From Topomyia yanbarensis (lineage: Eukaryota > Arthropoda > Insecta > Diptera > Culicidae): DNA of 64,000 bases. The notes beneath the pieces are model-generated. The model was given only the letters and a program-made list of their open reading frames with translations, searched no databases and had not been told where the DNA came from. The stretch's first letter is position 1. Each line of letters opens with the position of its first letter. The position numbers and the translations under genes were made by a program. Of the stretch, positions 56,760-64,000 are shown one piece after another. Location: NCBI RefSeq assembly GCF_030247195.1, contig NC_080672.1:362320271-362384270 (forward strand), written 5' to 3'.

Positions 56760-57450
56760 TCAACAGACCGGTGGGCCCCAAATGGTGGTTCGTAGCCTAG
56801 TTACACTAAGAATAGACAAAAATTTATTTTTAATCGTATTTTTAGTCCATTGGAAGTCGACCACTGCGCTGTGGGGACCGTACTTGGGGACCGTACTCCT
56901 AAAAGGTGGACGCAGAAGAGAGTTAGTACGCAGTGTGCGAATGCGGGCTTGAAGATTCTGGAGTTCTAGAATTAAAGTGCAATCCACTCTGGCAGAGAGT
57001 AAGTCCGAGACGAACAGGGCTCGAGAGCAGTCCCTCCGAATGCTGAGTGTATCGAGATGCATTAACTGGCTACGGTTTTCATAGGCTCGGCAGCTGAAAT
57101 CCGTTCCGCCACGGCAGATGTTGAAGGGCGAAGCGTATGAACCGGCGTTGAAAAGCCTCCATTCTGTCAATCCCGTTCTGATGGTACGGATTCCAAACAA
57201 TAGAACAATATTCAAACGTTAAGCAGACCAACGCGCAATAAAGCGATTTAAGACAGTATACTTTCCCGTATGAAATATGTTGTTTAAACGTTAGTGCCGA
57301 ATCCATGATGACTCCGAGATCCTTGACGTCAGAGTGTCTTGGAATGCTCGAGTTGAAGAAATGGTAGTAACACTGAGTCGGGTTGCGCTTCCGCGTGAAC
57401 GTAACGATTGAGTAGTTATTCGGGTTTGAAACCATTCTATTTAGATCACA
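56760..57450 (-). pseudogene. Second LINE: ORF2 C-terminal region
   Basis: Reads NNYSIVTFTRKRNP, VKDLGVIMDSALTFKQHI (RT thumb), LCLTFEYCSIVWNPYHQN and IDRMEAFQRRFIRFALQHLPW, the conserved LINE region after RT. A shift near 57100 leads into RRDCSRALFVSDLLSARVDC. The stop of RT at 57451 and this piece are separated by one frame break. Confidence 0.7.
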
Positions 57451-57882
57451 TTACGTACTAAAGTTCTTCAGTTCACTCTGAAGAAGTTCAGCATCGGTTT
57501 TATCCCGTATTTGTCGAAAAATGTTCATGTCGTCGGCGAAAGAAAGGCGGGATCCTTGTAATGTGATATTGACGTCATTAAAGTAGAGGAGGAATATTAC
57601 TGGACCTACATGGCTTCCTTGTGGGATGCCGGATGTAGCGAAGAATGGTGAAGATAGACTGTCCTTAATGCTGATTTGGAGTTGCCTTCCATCGAGATAG
57701 GAATGAAACCAGCGCAGAAGTTGTCCAGGAATACCGAGTTTGTCCAGCTTCACTATTGCGAAATCAACGGAAAAAAGATGTACATCGATCAGGCTGCAAT
57801 CACGAATTTTGTCCGGTGGAAAATACACGAAACACAGGAACAGATTGCGATCGGCAAGTTTCACTGATATCCACATTTTCAC
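57451..57882 (-). pseudogene. Second LINE: endonuclease-RT junction formed by deletion
   Basis: A 143-codon frame whose first 25 residues (LFLCFVYFPPD) belong to the endonuclease core and whose next part (VDFAIVKLDKLGIPG) is RT motif A, followed by GIPQGSHVGPVIFLLYFND (motif B) and SFADDMNIF (catalytic box). The intervening protein is missing, in frame, so the deletion joined the two domains. The C-terminus stops before the RT thumb. Confidence 0.75.
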
Positions 57883-58190
57883 GAAGCTCGCCCACCGGCG
57901 TTGATTACTCTGCCTTTTATACCATGGCGAACGGCGATAAGCACACCACCACCAGATGTCTTTTGGTTATTAAGGGCGTTGCGGTCACAGCGGTAGACAT
58001 CGAATGTTGAACCAAACACCTGGCGAGACAAAGTAGGGTTGTCGAACCAGGTTTCGGTCCAGGCGATGACATCATAACAGCAGCCCGCGCGCAAATAGAT
58101 GTCCGTTGATGAATTTAAGCCACCAACATTCTGGTAGTAAACCTCGATGTTGTTAAAGGACGGATCAGGTTCAGCACAGAGCGAAGTCAT
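57879..58190 (-). pseudogene. Second LINE: endonuclease N-terminal part
   Basis: EVYYQNVGGLNSSTDIYLRA and CYDVIAWTETWFDNPTLS (catalytic Glu) then TFDVYRCDRN and SGGGVLIAVRHGI, the standard first half of the LINE endonuclease. Continues into the fused frame 57882-57451 after a shift. Confidence 0.7.
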
Positions 58191-59200
58191 GTTGCCGTTT
58201 TGAGCGCGTTGGAAGGTTCTTTCATCAATCCCACAAACAGTACTGGAGCGGCTGACGGTCGTTTGGTCGACCGTGGTGAGGGACTCGAGGCATCCCGAAA
58301 CAACTGCGTTGCGACCCAGAAAACGACGATCGTCGTTAGCAAGATACATGGTTGACATCTGGTCACAAGATTTTGGAGCAAAAGGCAAATTACTGGAAGC
58401 GAAGAATGCATCAGCGCTTGAAATGTTCGGATCAGATGAATACTTTCCATTTGTAGCTGGTTGGAAGGATGGGGGTCGACTGTAATAACTATAAGGTTAT
58501 GTATTTCGGCTATGCAGTCTGCGGTTTACAAAAATACTATTTTGTCTTTATCCGACGTTTCGGTCTGTTTGGGACCTTTTTCAAGGATTATCGAATCTTG
58601 AAAAAAGTCCCAAACGGACCGAAACGTCGGATAAAGACAAAATAGTGTTTTTGTAAACCGCAGACTTCATAGCTGGTTGAAAGACCCTTTCACCCATCCC
58701 ACGCACAGGACCGGGACGACTGATGATCGCTGGCTGCAATTGCTCGACTTTTGCGGGGGTTTCGTGGGCTTCCATACTGCCAAATGCGGTCCCAGTATGC
58801 GTTGAGCCCCGATGGCGCGATGCAGAGAGTAGGAACGGAACGGTAGTAGCTTACGGCGAGAGTCAGACGGTGAGCTAGAAGCGTGCATCGGTTCAACCGT
58901 TGTATCGATACAATTTGTATAATACTTGCCGAGAAAGGCGGCTTGGAAGACCCCTTCTCCACCCATACATGCAGGACCGGGACGACTGCTGAACGCTGAC
59001 GGCAAGGACTCCACTGTAGCGAGGTATCGAGGGCTTCCATAGTACCAACTGCGTTGCGTCTCAGTATGCGATCAGCGTCGACGCTCCTTAACAATGGCGG
59101 TGTAGCTTTGTATAGTGGCATTGCCAATCGTTGCAGAACCCTCTGCAGGACCATTGATGGGTCGGGTTGCATTAGAGAAGGACATGCTTCTTCTCAAGGC
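58190..59200 (-). repeat. Repeated linker units between ORF1 and endonuclease of the second LINE
   Basis: The motif (S)SRPGP..GMG.RVFQPA recurs in minus-strand translation at about 58960, 58715 and, more diverged, 58240 (SRSSTVCGIDERTFQRA), with a further trace near 59150. At DNA level GGCTTCCATA..GAGGACCGGGACGACTG-like blocks recur at 240-260-bp spacing. Same position in the element as the tandem units of the first LINE. Confidence 0.6.
58514..58673. mobile_element. MITE hairpin inside the second LINE
   Basis: Near-perfect palindrome: AGTCTGCGGTTTACAAAAA, then TTTTGTCTTTATCCGACG, then TTCGGTC-GTTTGGGAC on the left, mirrored on the right (58602-58667), with a loop of about 14 bp. TA flanks both sides (58512-58513 and 58671-58672 approximately). 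It interrupts one of the linker units. Confidence 0.65.
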
Positions 59201-59345
59201 AGAAGAAAATCAGTCGGCGGGCTCCAAATGTTCTGGGTACGGCTATCCTTAAATTCCTTGAACAGTATACCTTGCCGCCATGTGTCAGGGTTAAGGGCTG
59301 CATCGCGGTACTTTGGGTGAACTCCAACTTTGAAGGATATGAAGT

Positions 59346-59807
59346 TCAAAGTACTGACGTCAATGCCTTTTTAACAAGCGAAATAACCTTTATCTCATCG
59401 TTACAATTTAGTCCTTCTTTGGACATTTTTTCGACAGTCTCCTTGCTAACGCTGGGATGAAAGCGGGAAAGATATAGCCAGAGCAACGGTGCGGGAGGCA
59501 GAACCATAACAATGTTGCTATTATCGACTAACTTTCGACCGTCAACAAGAATATTGCTCGGATCAGGGCCATCCTCGCGACGATGTTTCTGAGGTGGTCG
59601 AGAGGTACCGGAGATTGGCCGCACTGGAGTAGCTTTTGATACTTTCCAAGCGAGGCGCGAAATTTGCTGGATATTTTTGGATAACTCGGCCTTTAGTTCA
59701 GCACAGACGTCATCCGTTTTCACAGCGATAGCAGCGATAACACATAAAAGCGAAGAAACGGTGTCGCGAAAGCGAGCGAACTTTTTTACAAGGTGTCTTA
59801 CGCGCAC
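59346..59807 (-). pseudogene. Second LINE: ORF1 N-terminal region
   Basis: A 153-codon frame. Contains a helical Lys/Glu region, RPPQKHRREDGPD, DGRKLVD, and WLYLSRFHPSVSKETVEKM near its end. WLYLSR followed by P.VS.E.VEKM is a block I associate with ORF1 of mosquito Jockey-like LINEs, where it forms part of an RRM-like fold. The frame stops shortly after, before any zinc knuckle. Confidence 0.55.
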
Positions 59808-60021
59808 GTATCCCCGCGTAAAAAAACCTGCGTGTAATTGAAGCTGATGAGGCCACTGTTTATGTTGTAGATCATTTTTCTTACGTTAGCTCAAGCGAAT
59901 TGTTCATAATGTGCAGATTGTTTTCAGTGCTGACACAAGGAAGCCTGATTGTCGTATGTACATAGTGTGTTCTGTGCATAGGTAGATCCAGATCACAGGA
60001 TCACAACGGAAGGAATGGGAT

Positions 60022-60549
60022 GTGTCTTACTACTCTAACATCCTTACTGTTCCGCCATCTCTAGTGGACAGCACTTATCCGTGTTGCGACAACAATTTGC
60101 GAATATTGTTTGTACCTATTCGGATACAGATCATGCAGTCGTACGTCGATTTCGTTGTCTTCATAATTTACGGAGATCTTCACCTTAACATTACTACATC
60201 AACAAAGTCATTCATGTTCTTAGCAAAGCGTTTGTGCTACATTCCGCTATGCTACTCGGTCTTCTATTTCGACAGACTTTGTAACCGATTTTTAGTGTAC
60301 AGTTTCAAGGCTAGTACTATGTTTCATGTTGAAATGGGAACCAAATTGGAAACCTTTAAATTCTATCGATACGACATTACGTATATGGTGAAACTGAATT
60401 GTATTAACTTGAGTTTTACTGATACACATTTCATTGCTCAGCAAGTGCTCCATAACTTCTATGGACCTTTGCAGAGCTTAACAAAATTGACATCACTGCG
60501 TGAACTTGAAAGGAAACGAAATTCAATTTATCCCCGTCGCGATGAATGA
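60022..60549 (+). other. Open frame of 175 codons (139 from the first ATG); unknown
   Basis: The longest frame in the window not explained by a retroelement. The first in-frame ATG is at 60133. The predicted peptide is rich in aromatic residues (Phe, Tyr) and Ile, Leu and Cys, with short hydrophobic runs but no clear signal peptide or TM array, and ends RRDE. No intron signals or family resemblance are visible. It could be a chance frame or a degraded receptor-like exon. Confidence 0.2.
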
Positions 60550-60962
60550 AATGTTTCGTTCGTTTCCCTCGTCATTCGCTCTCCCGACGCAGCGCATTCA
60601 GGTTCAGAAGCAAAGTGAATTTTGTTTCTATGCTAGCTCTGAGATGGATTATTGAGCAAAAGTGCATCAGATATAGATTACGCAGTTCACTTATTCGCCA
60701 AAATGTAGAAGATGCCAACTTCTGCCTTCAAAATCAAACTGCCCACACAATAACAAATGAATGCTTTGGTTGGTGAAGGAATTTATATTTCCTCTGCACT
60801 CAAGCATTCGACTCTGCATGAAATTTCATTCAGTTGGAAAGTTAATGAATGAGGGAGACGATGAATATGATTGTTAGTTTCGGTAAATCCAATAAGAAAT
60901 AGGTAACTGATTTTGAAATTTCGTAGCACTGGACCTTTGCAAATCCGGAATTCTACAAAGGA

Positions 60963-61488
60963 GCTTGAGCTTGAGCTTGTGCGACCACCCCTGGCTGCTA
61001 CTCCGTTATCGATCTGGACTAGCTGAAGTTGCACAGGGAATCAATAGATAATTATGCTTGGGAGTAGCGAAAACATCTTTCAATGTGCAACTCCTGGTAA
61101 TCCTAAAGTGTTTCTGATCAATACCGGCGCCGGCCAGGCCCGAACGTAGATCGCGGAAGGAAAGGGAAGGAATGGTTAGTCCGATACTTGCTTTTGCTAG
61201 AGGCCGTATATACTACTGCGCACTCCACAAGTATCACGGGAGAAGGATATTTTGTTAGTAAGTATAGAAGTTGGTTCTACCTCTTCTTTAGCGACGCCAG
61301 AGAGGTGACTCCACTATCTGGACTAAATATCGATCCACCAACTCATGGACCGGGAACCAACGGTTTTACTTCCCTCCCGAAGGAAGACGTGACCACAGAT
61401 TTTTTCACCTCAAATCTCGGCTGGAATTGAACCCAGGACAACTGGAATGAGTGGCGGTCACGCTTACCACTCAACCACCGGTGCCGTC
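60963..61488 (-). mobile_element. tRNA-derived SINE with long target duplication
   Basis: On the minus strand the element starts GACGGCACCGGTGGTTGAGT (A box), has a B box GGGTTCAATTCC about 45 bp further, a ~430-bp body, and ends in (AGCTCA)n-type repeats. It is flanked by TTTGCAAATCCGGAATTC-starting copies (60936-60962 and 61489-61515), 26-27 bp with one mismatch, an unusually long duplication but in the range of LINE-mobilised SINEs. The body matches an abundant Aedes repeat by recall. One of the youngest insertions here apart from the gypsy element. Confidence 0.8.
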
Positions 61489-61515
61489 TTTGCAAATCCG
61501 GAATTCCACAAAGGA

Positions 61516-64000
61516 TGCTACAAAGAAAGCTTATTGCTATGGTTGGAGTTCGTTTTGATCGATAAAATTCTCACTGTTTGTACGAGAATAACGGTACCTG
61601 GATTTATAAAAAATTGTACGTAGGCACCAAACGCGGATAATAAAACATATATTTCTTCTGTTTGCTTTGTGAAGTTATTGTGACCGTTGTAGTCGGTTGA
61701 TGGAAGCACTCGTGCACTGTAAGTCTAATACAAGTTTGCTTAAAGCCAATCAAAATGTTACTTTCAAGTAGTACTGGAAATTTTCTGTGACTTACTCTAC
61801 TGCGCTTTCGGATACTATAGTGTTTGTGCTGTGGATATGCAGCAAAGCGATGGATAGAATTAATTGCTTGTTTTACTGGCAGCTACAGAAGAGCGATTTT
61901 TAGCTTCTGCTCTGTACAAAACGACAGCTAGACAGATTTTTCGTACTATAATAGTATTTTAAATATGAGAGTTATCTATGGAGGACTCTGAAGTTATTTT
62001 ATACTAATGCTTCATATATTGAATTGAAAAAAGAAGACACCCACGCTTTTCTTGTTTACCTATTACCATTAGTCTATTATCACTTTTTACTACTACAATA
62101 AACCCATTTTTGAAGTATTTTCTATGAAATGATAACAAGAAAAGAAGAAAATAATCATCATATAATACAACAAACCCTTTTCTTTGAACAAAAATTCTGA
62201 CGTGATACAGCAGTGTCTTAATTTTTTGCGTAGCGTATTTGTTAGGAGTGTTTAGACATTGATGATAGCTACTGCTACCTGATTATTGACTATATTGCAC
62301 CAATATTGGTTTGGTCGAGGGAGGGGGGTTGAGATTTTATTTTTACAAAATGCACAATTGAATGATTCACTACGTCTAATGGTACTTTCTCCTCATATAT
62401 AAATATCGGAAACTTAGAATGCACGGAAAAACTCTTCACATAAAATCAAATGAACACAAACAACGGATTCTTAATCAAATTTATGGGAGCTCATCTCACG
62501 ATTGAAGCAATAATACGCTATCAGAACCATTAAACCCATCCAGATAGATAGTTGAAATTAATTTCTTTCGTAAAACAACAGAAACCGTTCGCTGCTTGGC
62601 TCTTTACCACTTGGAAAAACTACAGTTATGCAGTCTCGACCAGCATCCCATGGTCAAATTGAGTCATTTCAACACCTCCATCCCCGAATAGGATAAGCTA
62701 ATGACTAGTTCCCTCCACTATGCAACACCCACCAGAACACACCAAAAGCCGTCCGGTGTGATGACGTGATGAACATTGATACGGATACGGCAATTTCCCG
62801 AGGGGCTCTAAAAAGTCGAAATTAGTCTCCGCTTGCGTCGTTGGCGTGCGTGGGTCCCAAGATCAGCCAGCGCCGTTGTTGGTCGGTCGTTTGGTCGGTC
62901 GGACGTTAATCAACAATTCTGATTGTGACGTGATTTGAGCTAACGGTTAACTTCATCATCGCGGTCGTATAGATGCATAGATGCAGTCCGACCCTTCACT
63001 ATCTCCTGGAGGGGACTTTCATTTCTGTTGGTTCCATTCCCGAGCCAAGATCATTCACTCGGCTTACTTTGTGTCGATGTGCATGGTAAATAATACAATA
63101 AAAAAACACCATTTCAAAACACTTTGTCTCGCTAAGTCAGTAGGTTACTGTCGGTCGGTACTGGTAGGGACCTAGCTGACGGGTTGGTGTTGTTGTTATG
63201 CATGGGCTTTGATAGTGATAAGTAACCCTGCTGTGGGGAGTCGCCGGAGAAGAAAAAAAAACGAGCGAGCGAGTCAAAACAAAAAACACCCACATCAAAT
63301 TCTGCCTGAACAACTGACTGGTGGCAGAGGCGGCACGGCCGGCAATGAAGGCGACGGGAATTAATATGGGCGCTCGAGTTTAAGTTCGAGAACACGTGCG
63401 GGTTGTTTGTGGGTATGATTCGTATCTAGCTCGCTGAGAAATTGATCTGATTTAATTTGATTCCACACCACGTTTCTCGGCCTGATTGAAGAGTCCCTGT
63501 GGCGGTTGTTGTTTATTCTTGACTGCGGACGCCAGATCGTTTGCGACTGTTCGGAAGTTTTGATTTTCGTTATATTTCTGCGATTTCTTCGAAGTCGGCT
63601 GCTTGTGTGGAAAATTTTGTTTGGAGCCGAGTTTAAATCGTTAGTTTTGTTGTTGTTTTGCATTTTCGTTTCAAATTTTTGTAACTGCTTCAACGTATCA
63701 ATGAAACGGAAGTGTGGCTCACAAACAACTGAATAAGTAGAGACTGGTGGTTCCATCTCGAGGGTTTATTTTTCAGATTTTTGCATTTCTCGAGCTTCCA
63801 GAATTTTAGGAATGAAAGTTTTGTTGAATTTGGGAAGACCGGGCATAAGATTTTTTGTTGGATTTTTTCTTCTAAAAACGGCTTATATTCTTCAAAAGGA
63901 ATATAGCAGACAATTACTCGCTAAAATTGCGAAACATTTTTTCAATCCGCGTAACATCTAACTTTCATTAAGTAACATCAAGCAGCTTTTAATTGTTTGT
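61516..64000. other. Unassigned, apparently unique sequence; possible upstream region of a gene
   Basis: No protein-coding frame is convincing (131-codon minus-strand frame at 63361-63756 is low-complexity Asn/Arg/Lys-rich). The stretch 62810-63260 is GC-richer, has repeated GGTCGGTCG motifs and few repeat signatures, as in 5' untranslated or promoter regions of insect genes. Transcript data would be needed. Confidence 0.3.

Larger units (their letters stand above)
56705..59815 (-). mobile_element. Second Jockey-like LINE, internally deleted
   Basis: On the minus strand, in order: ORF1 start region (59807-59346), a linker with repeated units (59200-58190), endonuclease N-terminal part (58190-57880), then a direct jump to RT motif A, the rest of RT, and a C-terminal end, finishing in an AATAAACAAAT-type tail near 56710-56760. 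The segment between the endonuclease core and RT motif A (normally 400 or more codons) is missing. Related to, but not a copy of, the LINE at 51.5-56.2 kb. Confidence 0.75.

Noticed and set aside
63361..63756. 131-codon minus-strand frame as a coding gene
   Set aside because: Asn/Arg/Lys-rich low-complexity translation, overlapping open frame on the other strand, no splice or start context. Likely untranslated region or chance.
1..64000. CRISPR array, bacterial operon or riboswitch
   Set aside because: No regularly spaced short repeats, no prokaryotic gene layout, and abundant eukaryotic transposons.

Overview
This 64-kb window is eukaryotic and looks like a culicine mosquito, most likely an Aedes-type genome. 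It is AT-rich, has almost no long reading frames that are not transposon-derived, and is packed with repeat types I recognise from Aedes: the CTCGACGAA..GAGTCGA..ACTCGGCCCTCCGGG repeats at about 45.9, 47.5 and 48.0 kb, the GAGCTTGAGCTTG-tailed tRNA SINE at 61 kb, and abundant Jockey/R1/LOA-type LINEs. The organism call is recall of repeat families, not a database search.

Layout. 2.16-5.56 kb: a coding-free hAT-type element with GCC-rich ends. 6.39-10.49 kb: a very large decayed fold-back structure, itself hit by a TA-flanked 1.5-kb inverted-repeat element (8017-9562) and a TTAA-flanked MITE (9965-10187). 10.5-21.5 kb: a small candidate host gene on the + strand (three coding pieces, phase-compatible splice) whose first coding exon is split by a complete Ty3/gypsy LTR retrotransposon on the - strand (10688-20531, 1123-bp LTRs that look identical, 4-bp ACTG target duplication, intact gag and pol joined by an A AAA AAC slippery heptamer). 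21.5-26.2 kb: relatively repeat-poor, with a possible signal-peptide exon on the - strand. 26.3-31.9 kb: scattered pieces of a LOA/I-type LINE on the - strand (RT, RNase H, post-RNase H zinc motif) with a Penelope-like remnant and several inverted-repeat elements among them. 32-34.4 kb: mostly unassigned, ending in a fold-back with interleaved inverted repeats. 34.75-44.16 kb: a LINE ORF1 fragment, a tRNA-like SINE, then a dead R1-clade LINE (+ strand) broken by a TA-flanked MITE and by an hAT-type element that itself contains a Harbinger-type element that itself contains a SINE. 44.2-50.7 kb: short dispersed repeats and unassigned DNA. 50.72-56.44 kb: an hAT-type terminal pair enclosing a dead Jockey-like LINE (+), whose ORF1 is split by a GGGTCGGGTTCG-rich hAT MITE. 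56.7-59.8 kb: a second, related Jockey-like LINE (-), internally deleted. 60-64 kb: a 175-codon open frame of unknown meaning, a SINE with a 26-27-bp target duplication, and unassigned sequence.

The only elements that look intact and recent are the gypsy element and possibly the 61-kb SINE. Nearly all other retroelement genes are interrupted by frameshifts and stops. In several cases the insertion boundary, the target duplication and the empty site can be read directly, which gives a relative order of events.
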